Shown: one piece after another, positions 16,910 to 25,115 of the stretch
Layout: every line of letters starts with the position of its first letter
Position numbering within the stretch: the stretch's first letter is position 1
NCBI GenBank assembly: GCA_964538915.1
Contig: CAZIFB010000003.1
Span: 1-64,000 of the forward strand
Direction of reading: 5' to 3'
DNA: 64,000 nt
From: JAEUHQ01 sp964538915
Lineage (GTDB): Bacteria > Planctomycetota > UBA1135 > UBA2386
Made by a program: the position numbers and the translations under genes
Notes under the pieces: model-generated
What the model saw: only the letters and a program-made list of their open reading frames with translations
What the model was told of the DNA's origin: nothing
Databases searched by the model: none

Positions 16910-17231
16910 CCATGACCTGGAGTTCGTCGAGGAAGCGATTCATCGCCGCACGAACGTTGGCGGCCTCGACGGACCCGACGGCCGTCGGCTCGGCGGCGAT
17001 CTCGACGACGAACCGCGCGATCTGATCCTCGGTCATCGCACGCGTTCGCTGCCGGAGCGAGAGCACCGCTGCCTCGAGCGGCACCCGCTCCCCGTCGCGC
17101 GCGACGAATCCGTCGGCGGCGACGACGACGCGCGACTTCCCGAAACTGCCGTCGAACGCCGAAGGCGCAGCGGGCTCGCCGGACGCACACGCCGCGAGCA
17201 GCACCACGACCGCGCCGAAAGAGCGTCTCAT
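16884..17231 (-). CDS. Small lipoprotein with ExbD/TolR-like periplasmic fold
   Basis: The 115-residue protein has a lipobox (VVVLLAAC). The mature part has the pattern of ExbD/TolR periplasmic domains: VVVAADGFVARDGERVPLE, a helix, FVVEIAAEPTAV, then AAMNRFLDELQVMGVRQVV. ExbD normally has an N-terminal membrane helix and works with ExbB; here a lipid anchor replaces it and no ExbB gene is adjacent. The start ATG overlaps the RidA-family stop by 4 bases (ATGA), so it is coupled to that operon. Assignment by pattern only. Confidence 0.55.
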   Translation of the reverse strand: MRRSFGAVVVLLAACASGEPAAPSAFDGSFGKSRVVVAADGFVARDGERVPLEAAVLSLRQRTRAMTEDQIARFVVEIAAEPTAVGSVEAANVRAAMNRFLDELQVMGVRQVVCQ

Positions 17232-17632
17232 GAGGCCGCGATTCCCTGCACTTCGATCAGCGCTTCCGGGTCGAAGAGCGACACGACCTGGAACATCGCC
17301 ATCCCGGGGAAGTGTTTGCCGCAGTGCCTTCGCCACACGCCGCCGAACTCCTTGCGCGCAGTCGCGTAGTCGTCGCGACTCGTCACGTAGAAGTTCAGCT
17401 GCACCACGTCGGCGAACGTCATGCCCGCGTCGCGGAGGATGCTGCCGATGTTCGCGAGCGCCTTGTCGAGCTGTCCGACGAGATCGCCCTTCTTCTCGAC
17501 CGCACCCGCGGCGTCGTAGCCGCACTGGCCGGCGAGGTAGAGCGTTCGTGCGGGGCCGTGCTCGACGAGCCAGCCGTGCGCGAAGCCGACCGGCGGGGCG
17601 AGGTCCTTCGGATTGACGGGGCGTTTGCTCAT
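17228..17632 (-). CDS. RidA/YjgF-family protein
   Basis: The 134-residue protein has the RidA fold signature (LYLAGQCGYDAAG, GSILRDAGMTFADVVQLN, FYVTSRDDY). The Arg that binds the substrate carboxylate in classical RidA (FPARS) is replaced: here the segment is FPGMAMFQVV. That argues against ordinary 2-aminoacrylate deaminase activity and for another Rid subfamily. In a kynurenine pathway the YjgF family also provides 2-aminomuconate deaminase, which is a possible role suggested only by context. It overlaps kynB upstream and the ExbD-like gene downstream by 4 bases each. Confidence 0.85.
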   Translation of the reverse strand: MSKRPVNPKDLAPPVGFAHGWLVEHGPARTLYLAGQCGYDAAGAVEKKGDLVGQLDKALANIGSILRDAGMTFADVVQLNFYVTSRDDYATARKEFGGVWRRHCGKHFPGMAMFQVVSLFDPEALIEVQGIAAS

Positions 17633-18273
17633 GCGGAGTGCGGAGGGAGTTCGCGCAGGATCGCGCGCACGGGGCTGCTGTCGCCGTTCACGATGCGCAG
17701 CGGCAGCGCGATGAGTTCGTAGTCGCCGGGCGGCACGGCGGTCAGATCGAGGTTCTCGAGGATCGCGACACCGCCCTCGTACAGCACGTGGTGCCCGTGC
17801 AGATCCTTGCTGTCGGCGTGGTCCATGCTCGGCGTGTCGATGCCGACGAGCACGATGCCCCCGGCGACGAGCGCCTTCGCCGCGTCGGGGCCCACGGCCG
17901 TGAACGCCGGGTCCCACGCGCGGTGGTCGTGGCGCTCGCGTGTGCGGAACAGGATCCGCTCCGCGGAGCGCAGCATCGCGGGCGTGAGCGCACTCGCCGG
18001 GATCAGCGGAGGTGACCCCGTACCGCGCACGTCGACGACGCGACAGCGGCCGATGTAGCGGCGCAGATCGACGCTCGCGATGTCGGGGCCCGCCAGATCG
18101 AAGTGCAGCGGCGAGTCCGTGTGCGTACCGACGTGCACCGACATCCGGATCGTGCTGACGTTGCACGACGCCCCCTTCTCCTGTCGCGCGACCCATTCCT
18201 GCGAGAACGGCGTGTCGCCCGGAAACGGCGCGGTCCGCGGCTCGATCGGTTCACTGATGTCCCAGATGCGCAT
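17629..18273 (-). CDS. kynB: Kynurenine formamidase (cyclase family)
   Basis: The 214-residue protein has the metal-binding motif HVGTHTDSPLHF (His47, His51, Asp53, His57) of the bacterial kynurenine formamidase/cyclase family, with WDISEPI at the N-terminus and IDTPSMDHAD further on. It hydrolyses N-formylkynurenine to kynurenine and formate in tryptophan degradation. The neighbouring kynureninase gene (15 bases upstream on the same strand) supports this. Cyclase-family relatives act on other amides, so KynB is supported by context as well as motif. The stop overlaps the RidA gene start. Confidence 0.85.
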   Translation of the reverse strand: MRIWDISEPIEPRTAPFPGDTPFSQEWVARQEKGASCNVSTIRMSVHVGTHTDSPLHFDLAGPDIASVDLRRYIGRCRVVDVRGTGSPPLIPASALTPAMLRSAERILFRTRERHDHRAWDPAFTAVGPDAAKALVAGGIVLVGIDTPSMDHADSKDLHGHHVLYEGGVAILENLDLTAVPPGDYELIALPLRIVNGDSSPVRAILRELPPHSA

Positions 18274-18288
18274 GGGGATCGCCGGCGA

Positions 18289-19488
18289 TCAGCCGGGTTT
18301 GCGTTCCTGCTGCAGGAAACGTTCGTGCTCGCCGGTGTCGAGGATGTCGCGCACGGCCTTCACCGCTGCGCGCACCTCGTCCTCGGTGTTGAAGAAGTGC
18401 GGTGCGACGCGCAGGCCCGCGTCGGGTCGGAAGTCGACGACGATCTCGCGCGCCGCGAGCGCCTGACAGACCGCGTACCCGTGCGGCACGTCCAGTGCGA
18501 CGTGGCCGCCGCGCTTCTGTGCGTCGAGCGGCGACTTCACGCCTAGACCGGCGCGCTGCGCCTCCGCGATCAACAGGGTCGTCAGCTTCTGACTCCTCGC
18601 GCGGATCGCCGGCAGCCCGGCCTCCGCGACGGTCGCGATGCCTTCCATGCCCGAGTGCAGCGCCGGCACGTTGGGGGTGCCAGTCGCGAATCGGCCGCCG
18701 TCGTCGCGGTAGTCCTGACCGGCGGGCGAGAACAGGAACGGCTGCTTGTGCGCGGCCCAGCCCGTGAACGCCGGCTGCAGCGACCGGGCGACGTCGGGAT
18801 CGACGTACAGGAAACAGTTGCCCGGCCCGCCGCACAGCCACTTCAGTGCGCCGCCGACCGCCGCGTGCACGCCGAGCTCGCGCAGGCGCAGCGGCAGCGT
18901 GCCGACGGAGTGGAACACGTCGAGGACCACGAACGCGCCGTGCTTCCGCGCCTTCTGCACGATCGGTTCGACGTCGACGATCGCCGCGCTGCGGAACATC
19001 ACGTGGTCGATCGCGACGAGCAGGGTCTCGTCGTCGATCGCGTCCGCGATGCGCTGCGCGTCGGTCGAGATCCCGTCACTCGCCGCGGGCACACGAACGA
19101 GCCGGGCACCGAGACGCTGGCGCGCTTCGTAGATGTACTGGTCCGAGGGAAAGTTGCGGTCCGCGTAGACGATCCGGTGGCGCGCACCGTCGAAGCGGAA
19201 GCACGACAGGATCATCTCGAGCGCGACCGCGACGTTCTGGTGCATCGACACCGTGCCGTTCGGGACGCCGAGCACGGCCGCGATCCGGTCGGCGACCTTC
19301 TCCTGCAGCGACCACCACCCATCGCCCCACGCCCGCACGCCGCGCGTGTCCCACGCGTCGAGGAACTCGGCGACTCGCTGCCGCGCGGCCGCCGGCATGG
19401 CGCCGAGCGAGTTGTTGATCAGGTAGTTGGTGCGTGCGCAGATCGGGAACCGATCGCGAAACGCGAGAAGAGGATCGCTGGTGGTCAT
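18289..19488 (-). CDS. kynU: Kynureninase
   Basis: The 399-residue PLP-dependent enzyme splits kynurenine into anthranilate and alanine. Fold-type I landmarks: VSMHQNVAVALE, the Asp of FVVLDVFHS that contacts the PLP ring, and the Schiff-base Lys216 in GGALKWLCGGPG. GYAVCQALAAREIVVDFRPD and LRVAPHFFNTEDE are typical of the C-terminal domain. Relatives that act on other substrates (cysteine desulfurase/isopenicillin-epimerase-like) exist, but the adjoining kynB makes kynureninase the best call. There is no tryptophan 2,3-dioxygenase gene in the window. Confidence 0.85.
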   Translation of the reverse strand: MTTSDPLLAFRDRFPICARTNYLINNSLGAMPAAARQRVAEFLDAWDTRGVRAWGDGWWSLQEKVADRIAAVLGVPNGTVSMHQNVAVALEMILSCFRFDGARHRIVYADRNFPSDQYIYEARQRLGARLVRVPAASDGISTDAQRIADAIDDETLLVAIDHVMFRSAAIVDVEPIVQKARKHGAFVVLDVFHSVGTLPLRLRELGVHAAVGGALKWLCGGPGNCFLYVDPDVARSLQPAFTGWAAHKQPFLFSPAGQDYRDDGGRFATGTPNVPALHSGMEGIATVAEAGLPAIRARSQKLTTLLIAEAQRAGLGVKSPLDAQKRGGHVALDVPHGYAVCQALAAREIVVDFRPDAGLRVAPHFFNTEDEVRAAVKAVRDILDTGEHERFLQQERKPG

Positions 19489-19562
19489 CGCCGACGCCGG
19501 GGGCGCCCGTTCTAGCGGATGGCGCCGGACGGCGCACGATCGGGACGAGAACCGCCGCTCCG

Positions 19563-21263
19563 TCAGTCGCGCGCCTGCAGGAAGCCGCGGCGAACGGCTT
19601 CCACGAGCGTCGGGGCCGCTCCGGCCCGCTCTGCGGCGATCACGTGCCGCTCGGCTTCCGCGCGACGGCCGAGCAGCGCACACGCCTGCGCGAGGTGCAG
19701 GAGCGGACCCGAGTCCAGGGGCGCGAGCTGGTGTGCTCGTTCGAGATGGTGGTGCCCGGCCTCGACCTCGCCGCGCGACAGCAGGACGACACCGAGCCGG
19801 TTGTGCGCTTCGGCGTTCTGCGGATCCAGGTGCAGGGCGCGGCGGAAAGCGCGCTCGGCGCGACGACCCTGCGCGAGCCTGCTGCGCACGATGCCGAGCA
19901 GGACCCACGCCTCGGCGACCGGCCCGGTGCGGCGAACCATCCTGTGCAGGGCAGCGAGTGCGCCGGCCGGATCCCCCGCGACGATCGCGTTCTCGACGGT
20001 CTGCGTGCCAGCCCACAGGCCGGGCACGACCGAGAGGCGCAGGAAGCGATGCGCCTGACCGGCGACGGTCACCGGGAGCCCGAGTTCGATCGCGCGGCGC
20101 AGCGCGGAGGCCGCACGATCGCCATCGTCGAGCAGGAGGCACGCGCGGCCCGCCTCGAAGTGCAGCATCGCATTCCCCGGCTCGACGAGGAGCGCACGAT
20201 CGAGGACTTCCATCGCCGCGGTGGCGCGCTCCTGCTCGAGCAGGAACGACACCACGAGCCGTGCGACGGGCACCGGCAGGTCGGGCAACACGCGCAGCTC
20301 CTCGACGAGCCCGTCGCGCGCGTTCGTGTCCCCCGAGCGATCGTGCGCCGCGGCGAGTTGTGCGAGCGCATTCGACGACACCGCTCCGCGTGCCCGAGCA
20401 CGCGCGACGAGATCGCGCACTTCGTCCAGGCGGCCGAGTCGGAACAACTGCGCCGCCGCTCGCTCCACGAGATCCGCCCGCTCGGGCGCGGCGTGAGCGG
20501 CGCGCAACAGCGCTTCCGCAGCGACCACATCGGCGCCGGCAGCGACGGCGATCGCGGCAGCGCGTTCGATCGCGGCGACCGGACGCGTGACGCGCGGCGC
20601 CAGCGCCTGCACGACCTCGGCGACCTCAGTGCGGCGCTCGCCGCGGCGCAGCGTGTGCGCGCACAGATCGAGCACGGCGTCCTGCACGTCGACGTCGTCG
20701 CCCGCGAGTTCGACGCAGCGTCGCGCCGGCCGGAGCGGATCCGTCGCGGGATCGACGAGGTTCGCCTCCCGACGCAGCACCGTGTCCTTCAACACGAGGA
20801 ACCAGCCGAGCGCCTCGCCGGAGAGCGCGAGCGGCGCGTGCGGTCGCCCCGACCAGCCGAGTGCGCCAAGCAGTTCGTACTCGAGTCGTGCGACCGCCTC
20901 GAGCGGCCGCAACGGATCGAAAGGCAAATCGAGCGCGAGCACGACCTCGTGCGTCACCGCGTCCATCACGCGCACGTGCAACCCGTTCGCCTGGAACAAC
21001 CCGTCGCAGAGGAAGCGGGTGTCCTGCTTGTGGATCTGGGCGAGCGCCCGCGGATCGAACAGCTCCCGCAGGCGCAGGAAGCTCCGCTGGCCGTCGATCG
21101 GCCCGAGGAACGGGAAGAAGCGGATCCCCCGGTCGCCGCCGTCGTTGAGACGGGCGACGAGCAGGCGCGGCAGCTGCCGCGCGAGCACTTCGTACGGAGC
21201 CGCGCCGACGACGGGCGACAACCCGTCGGCAACGGCGAAGGGGAACACGACAGCCGCGGTCAC
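19563..21263 (-). CDS. TPR protein of unknown function
   Basis: The protein is about 566 residues from GTG 21263. The N-terminal 150 residues form an alpha/beta domain (AAVVFPFAVADGLSP, RGIRFFPFLGPIDGQ, VMDAVTHEVVLALDL) somewhat like the N-domain of TolB-type or cyclase-associated proteins. The rest is a long array of about ten TPR-like units, clearest at ALLVEPGNAMLHFEAGRAC and HLDPQNAEAHNRLGVVLL. It probably is a cytoplasmic interaction scaffold. The start is uncertain: an upstream frame extends to 21350. It is divergent from the zinc-ribbon gene, with 194 bases between them. Confidence 0.7.
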   Translation of the reverse strand: MTAAVVFPFAVADGLSPVVGAAPYEVLARQLPRLLVARLNDGGDRGIRFFPFLGPIDGQRSFLRLRELFDPRALAQIHKQDTRFLCDGLFQANGLHVRVMDAVTHEVVLALDLPFDPLRPLEAVARLEYELLGALGWSGRPHAPLALSGEALGWFLVLKDTVLRREANLVDPATDPLRPARRCVELAGDDVDVQDAVLDLCAHTLRRGERRTEVAEVVQALAPRVTRPVAAIERAAAIAVAAGADVVAAEALLRAAHAAPERADLVERAAAQLFRLGRLDEVRDLVARARARGAVSSNALAQLAAAHDRSGDTNARDGLVEELRVLPDLPVPVARLVVSFLLEQERATAAMEVLDRALLVEPGNAMLHFEAGRACLLLDDGDRAASALRRAIELGLPVTVAGQAHRFLRLSVVPGLWAGTQTVENAIVAGDPAGALAALHRMVRRTGPVAEAWVLLGIVRSRLAQGRRAERAFRRALHLDPQNAEAHNRLGVVLLSRGEVEAGHHHLERAHQLAPLDSGPLLHLAQACALLGRRAEAERHVIAAERAGAAPTLVEAVRRGFLQARD

Positions 21264-21457
21264 TTCGCGGCTATCGATCCGCGGCGAAACGCGACTTCGG
21301 CCCGTCGCACCGCGACCATGGCACCGGCGCGACGCGCGCCGTTCGCGCACACGAGCCGGGCCACCAAGAAACTTCGCGCAGAGCCATTGCCTTGGCAGGA
21401 GCAGTCGGTATGCATCGGCGGAGTCCCGGGCACCGCCCGCACCGAACTTCGAATCCC

Positions 21458-21811
21458 ATGGGCAAGATCGTCAGGTGCCGCGAATGCGGCAAGGTCTACC
21501 GCGAACTCGACGAGCTCGAGGACCTGCGCGACAACGACAGCGTGTGCCTCGTCTGCAACAACACCATCGAAGTGACGGATTGGGACACGGTCCTCGCCTC
21601 GTACGAAGACGAGGACGGTGACGTCGAGGACGACGACTGGGAAGACGACGAAGAAGCCGAGTCGGACGAAGAGGGGGACGACGAGGTCGCTGAGGACTTC
21701 GACGACGACCTGGGCGACGCCGACGAAGAAGACGATGCGGACGGCGACGACGAAGAAGAAGACGACGACGAGGACGAAGACGAGGACGAAGGGGACGACG
21801 ACGATCGCTGA
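21458..21811 (+). CDS. Zinc-ribbon protein with a highly acidic tail
   Basis: The 117-residue protein starts GKIVRCRECGKVYRELDEL. Cys7, Cys10, Cys30 and Cys33 (CREC, CLVC) should bind one zinc. From about residue 50 to the end almost every residue is Asp or Glu (about 68 residues), which would be disordered and strongly negative. The first 45 residues look like a small nucleic-acid- or protein-binding knuckle. Function unknown. Upstream (21264-21457) the sequence CTTGGCAG recurs in the leader of the response regulator gene (21812-22033), a weak hint of shared regulation. Confidence 0.75.
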   Translation: MGKIVRCRECGKVYRELDELEDLRDNDSVCLVCNNTIEVTDWDTVLASYEDEDGDVEDDDWEDDEEAESDEEGDDEVAEDFDDDLGDADEEDDADGDDEEEDDDEDEDEDEGDDDDR

Positions 21812-22033
21812 GGCGCGTCGCCCGGTCCGTTGCCGGCTGGCTCGCCGCCGAGCCCTGCGCCATCTTGGCAGCAACGCGCAGCGCCCGACCTGTCAGATTG
21901 GCCGCGCCGCGGCCGCTCGCGCCGGCGAATCAATGTCGTAGACCGTTGCAGGTCATGGTCTTGCAGAAGCAGCGCGGCGCGGCACATGGGTTGCTCGCCG
22001 GGCGGCCCCCACAAGGGAATCTGCCGCGCGCGC

Positions 22034-22501
22034 ATGTCCCAGAGCTTTCGAGTCCTGCTGGTCGAAGACGACGAGTCGCTGAGGTCCTGCCTCGGCGACT
22101 TCCTCGCCGGTCACGGCTGGGAAGTCGCGGCGACCGCCTACGGGACGGAAGCGATGGCGATGGCGCACCGCCTGCGGTTCGACTTCACGATCCTCGACTT
22201 CCACCTGCCCGAGATGACCGGGCTCGAGCTGTTCCGCAGCCTCGCGTCGATCCGCCCGCTGCCCGGGATCCTGATGTCCGGCCTCGCGAGCGCGGAGGAA
22301 GCCGCCGCCGCGCGCCACGCCGGGTTCTTCACCTTCCTCCGCAAGCCCCTCGAACTCGAACGGCTGCGCCAGTCGGTGCAGCAGCTGATCCAGGCCCACT
22401 TCGGTGGCCCGATGATGGTGTTCCCCGGCCGACCGGCCGCACGCCACCCGGGTCACTCGTCGAACTCTTCCTCCTCCAAAACCCCACCATCGAGAAGCTA
22501 G
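22034..22501 (+). CDS. Single-domain response regulator just upstream of groES
   Basis: The 155-residue receiver domain has VLLVEDDES (acidic pocket), phosphoacceptor Asp55 in ILDFHLP, Ser82 in ILMSG and Lys104 in FLRKPLE, so all the key residues are present. No output domain follows; the tail is Ser-rich (SSNSSSSKTPPSRS). The stop codon lies 2 bases before the groES start, so the two are on one transcript and the groES ribosome site (GAGAAG) lies within the end of this gene. The role may be a phosphorelay shuttle or a regulator by protein contact, which is inferred. The leader 21812-22033 (222 bases) must hold the promoter; no CIRCE element was found in it. Confidence 0.85.
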   Translation: MSQSFRVLLVEDDESLRSCLGDFLAGHGWEVAATAYGTEAMAMAHRLRFDFTILDFHLPEMTGLELFRSLASIRPLPGILMSGLASAEEAAAARHAGFFTFLRKPLELERLRQSVQQLIQAHFGGPMMVFPGRPAARHPGHSSNSSSSKTPPSRS

Positions 22502-22503
22502 TC

Positions 22504-22812
22504 ATGTCGAAGACCAAGACCGCCACCGTGACCCCCCTCGGCGACCGCGTCCTCGTGAAGCGCGTCGCTGCCGACGAGAAGACCAAGGGCGGAATCATCC
22601 TGCCCGACACCGCGAAGGAGAAGCCGCGCGAGGGCATCGTGGTCTCCGTCGGCAACGGCAAGGTCCTCGAGAACGGCTCGCGCCAGCCGATGTCGGTGAA
22701 GGCGAAGGACCGCGTGCTGTTCTCTTCGTACGCGGGCTCGGAGATCAAGCTCGACGGTGACGAGCTGCTGATCCTCGGCGAGGACGAGATCCTCGCGATC
22801 ATCGAGAACTGA
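22504..22812 (+). CDS. groES: Co-chaperonin GroES
   Basis: The 102-residue 10-kDa co-chaperonin caps the GroEL cage. TPLGDRVLVKRVAADEKTKG is the N-terminal beta region with the mobile loop (about 18-36, GGIILPDTA), and GDELLILGEDEILAI is the C-terminus. It is normal in length and reading frame. It lies 45 bases upstream of groEL on the same strand, and the leader of groEL carries no clear terminator. It is downstream of a response regulator, an unusual linkage. Confidence 0.97.
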   Translation: MSKTKTATVTPLGDRVLVKRVAADEKTKGGIILPDTAKEKPREGIVVSVGNGKVLENGSRQPMSVKAKDRVLFSSYAGSEIKLDGDELLILGEDEILAIIEN

Positions 22813-22857
22813 TCGCGCCGCCCACACTCACCAACAACCCCCCACCCCAGCATTCCC

Positions 22858-24528
22858 ATGGCAGTCAAGAAGATCGCATACGACCAGGAAGCGCGTGAGC
22901 GCATGCGCGACGGCGTGAAGCAGCTCGCCCGCGCCGTGAAGGTCACCCTCGGCCCGCGCGGCCGCAACGTCATCATCGAGAAGTCGTTCGGCAGCCCGCT
23001 CGTCACGAAGGACGGCGTCACCGTCGCGAAGGAGATCGAGCTTTCCGGCAGGTACGAGAACCTCGGCGCGCAGCTCGTGAAGGAAGTCGCGTCGAAGACG
23101 TCCGACGTCGCCGGCGACGGCACGACGACGGCGACCGTTCTCGCGGAAGCCATCTTCGAAGAGGGCATCAAGAACGTGACGGCCGGCGCGAACCCGGTCG
23201 GCATCAAGCGCGGCATCGAGAAGGCGGTCGCGAAGGTCGTCGAGTCGATCAAGAAGTCGAAGATCGACATCAAGGGCAAGAAGGAGATCGCCCAGGTCGG
23301 CTCGATCGCCGCGAACAACGACGAGGAGATCGGCAAGATCCTCGCGGACGCGATGGAGCGCGTCGGCAAGGACGGCGTCATCACGGTCGAAGAGGGCAAG
23401 AGCCTCGTGACCGAGGTGAAGTGGGTGGAAGGCATGCAGTTCGACAAGGGCTACCTGTCGCCGCACTTCGTCACCAATCAGGACAAGATGGAGACCGTGC
23501 TCGAGAACCCGTGGATCCTGATCCACGAGAAAAAGATCTCGAGCATCAAGGACATGCTGCCCCTGCTCGAGAAGATCGCGCAGAGCGGCCGTCCGCTGCT
23601 GATCGTCGCCGAGGACATCGAGGGCGAAGCGCTCGCGACGCTCGTCGTCAACAAGCTGCGCGGCGTGTTCAAGTGCTGCGCCGTGAAGGCGCCCGGCTTC
23701 GGCGATCGCAGGAAGGCGATGCTCGAGGACCTCGGCATCGTCACCGGCGGCAAGGCAATCTTCGAAGACCTCGGCATCAACCTCGAGTCGGTCACCACTG
23801 CCGAACTCGGCAGCGCCAAGAAGGTCGTCGTCGGCAAGGACGACTGCACGATCATCGAGGGCGCTGGCAAGCCGAAGGACGCGCAGGCGCGCATGGAGCA
23901 GATCCGCGCCGAGATCTCGCGCACGACGTCGGACTACGACCGTGAGAAGCTGCAGGAACGCCTCGCGAAGCTCGCGGGCGGTGTCGCGCAGATCATGGTG
24001 GGTGCGGCGACCGAAGCCGAGATGAAGGAGAAGAAGGCTCGTGTCGAGGACGCCCTGCACGCCACCCGCGCAGCCGTCGCCGAGGGCATCGTCGCCGGCG
24101 GCGGCGCCGCGCTGCTGCGCGCCGCCAAGGGCCTCGACGACCTCAAGCTGAGCGGTGACGAGCGCATCGGTGCCGACATCGTCCGTCGCGCACTCGAAGC
24201 GCCGATGCGCCAGATCGCGATCAACGCCGGTGTCGACGGCTCGATCGTGGTGCAGACCGTGCGCGCCCACAAGGACGCCACGTTCGGCTACAACGCCGCG
24301 ACGGACACCTACGAGGACATGATCAAGGCGGGCATCGTCGATCCGGCGAAGGTCACCTGTGCCGCGCTGCAGAACGCCGCCTCGGTGGCGACCCTGCTGC
24401 TCACGACCGAGGCGCTGATCAGCTCGGTCCCCGAGAAGAAGCCCGCTGGCGGCGGCCACGACCACGACCACGGTGGTGGCATGGGCGGGATGGGTGGCAT
24501 GGGCGGAATGGGCGGCATGGACTTCTGA
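22858..24528 (+). CDS. groEL: Chaperonin GroEL
   Basis: The 556-residue Hsp60 subunit refolds proteins in the cytoplasm with ATP and GroES. Signatures: VTLGPRGRNVIIEKSFGSP, the ATP-binding DGTTTATVLA, and AAVAEGIVAGGGAALLRA. The C-terminus ends in a Gly-Met run (GGMGGMGGM) preceded by an HDHDH cluster, so the tail contains a short His/Asp stretch that may bind metal. It has the full length of a functional GroEL. No HrcA/CIRCE operator was found upstream, so heat-shock control must use another route. No second groEL copy is in the window. Confidence 0.97.
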   Translation: MAVKKIAYDQEARERMRDGVKQLARAVKVTLGPRGRNVIIEKSFGSPLVTKDGVTVAKEIELSGRYENLGAQLVKEVASKTSDVAGDGTTTATVLAEAIFEEGIKNVTAGANPVGIKRGIEKAVAKVVESIKKSKIDIKGKKEIAQVGSIAANNDEEIGKILADAMERVGKDGVITVEEGKSLVTEVKWVEGMQFDKGYLSPHFVTNQDKMETVLENPWILIHEKKISSIKDMLPLLEKIAQSGRPLLIVAEDIEGEALATLVVNKLRGVFKCCAVKAPGFGDRRKAMLEDLGIVTGGKAIFEDLGINLESVTTAELGSAKKVVVGKDDCTIIEGAGKPKDAQARMEQIRAEISRTTSDYDREKLQERLAKLAGGVAQIMVGAATEAEMKEKKARVEDALHATRAAVAEGIVAGGGAALLRAAKGLDDLKLSGDERIGADIVRRALEAPMRQIAINAGVDGSIVVQTVRAHKDATFGYNAATDTYEDMIKAGIVDPAKVTCAALQNAASVATLLLTTEALISSVPEKKPAGGGHDHDHGGGMGGMGGMGGMGGMDF

Positions 24529-24634
24529 TCGAGGTCGCGCCCACGGCGCGAACTCGACCCGTTTGTTCCCCCGCGCCGGTGCGAACAAGGCTCCAGCGAA
24601 CAGCACGACCGGCCGCACGACGGCGCGGGGACAG

Positions 24635-24672
24635 GAACGGCTCGCTTGACGCAACGCGTCGGCGAGCCGTTC
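24635..24672. terminator. Nested perfect hairpin downstream of groEL
   Basis: GAACGGCTCGC (635-645) pairs perfectly with GCGAGCCGTTC (662-672). Within its loop, GACGC (648-652) pairs with GCGTC (656-660) around AAC. The whole thus folds into one long stem with small bulges. It lies about 107 bases after the groEL stop and 52 bases before the next gene. No T-run follows, so it may be a terminator of the L-shaped type, a transcript stabiliser or a protein-binding site. Confidence 0.6.
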
Positions 24673-24724
24673 GCCTTCGTGGGCAGCGTTCCCAGCCGGC
24701 AACGTCGGCCCGTAGACTCCCGGC

Positions 24725-25111
24725 ATGGAAGCCGCCGGCATCGTCGTCGTCGCCATCGTCGTCGCGCTCGCGATACGCCTGTGGGCCGGGTCCATGGACG
24801 GTGACCGCATCGCCGACTACATCCGCGAACGCGGCGGCAAGCTGCTGGAGAAGACCTGGTCGCCGTTCGGTCGTGGTTGGTTCGGCGAACGCAGCGACCG
24901 CATCTACGAAATCGAGTACGAGGATCGCGACGGCCAGCGCCGCGCCGCGACTGCGAAGACGAGCCTGTTCACCGGCGTGTATCTGACCGAGGACCGCGTC
25001 GTGCGACGCAGCGAGACACGCACCGCGGAGGTCAGCGAAATCGAACGTCTCCGCGCCGAAAACGCGCAACTGCGAGCACGCCTCGGTCGGGACGGCAACC
25101 CGGACGCCTGA
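24725..25111 (+). CDS. Small membrane-anchored protein, N-terminal TM and C-terminal coiled coil
   Basis: The 128-residue protein has a hydrophobic N-terminus (GIVVVAIVVALAIRLWAG), a soluble middle (FGRGWFGERSDRIYEIEYED, TSLFTGVYLTEDRVV) and a coiled-coil end (EVSEIERLRAENAQLRARL). The anchor leaves the rest on one side of the membrane, probably cytoplasmic since it ends in charged helix. The family is not recognised. It is the first of three genes on the plus strand; the next starts 4 bases later. Confidence 0.7.
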   Translation: MEAAGIVVVAIVVALAIRLWAGSMDGDRIADYIRERGGKLLEKTWSPFGRGWFGERSDRIYEIEYEDRDGQRRAATAKTSLFTGVYLTEDRVVRRSETRTAEVSEIERLRAENAQLRARLGRDGNPDA

Positions 25112-25115
25112 CGAC

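Noticed and set aside
19434..21575. A 713-codon plus-strand frame opposite the TPR gene
   Set aside because: High-GC antisense frame with no recognisable domain; the TPR gene on the minus strand is clearly coding.
21380..21910. The shared CTTGGCAG near 21390 and 21875 as a promoter element
   Set aside because: Only 8 bases are shared and no matching -10 lies at proper spacing, so I left it as a hint in the gene entries.
21812..22033. A CIRCE operator upstream of the groE genes
   Set aside because: No copy of TTAGCACTC-N9-GAGTGCTAA or a close variant is present.
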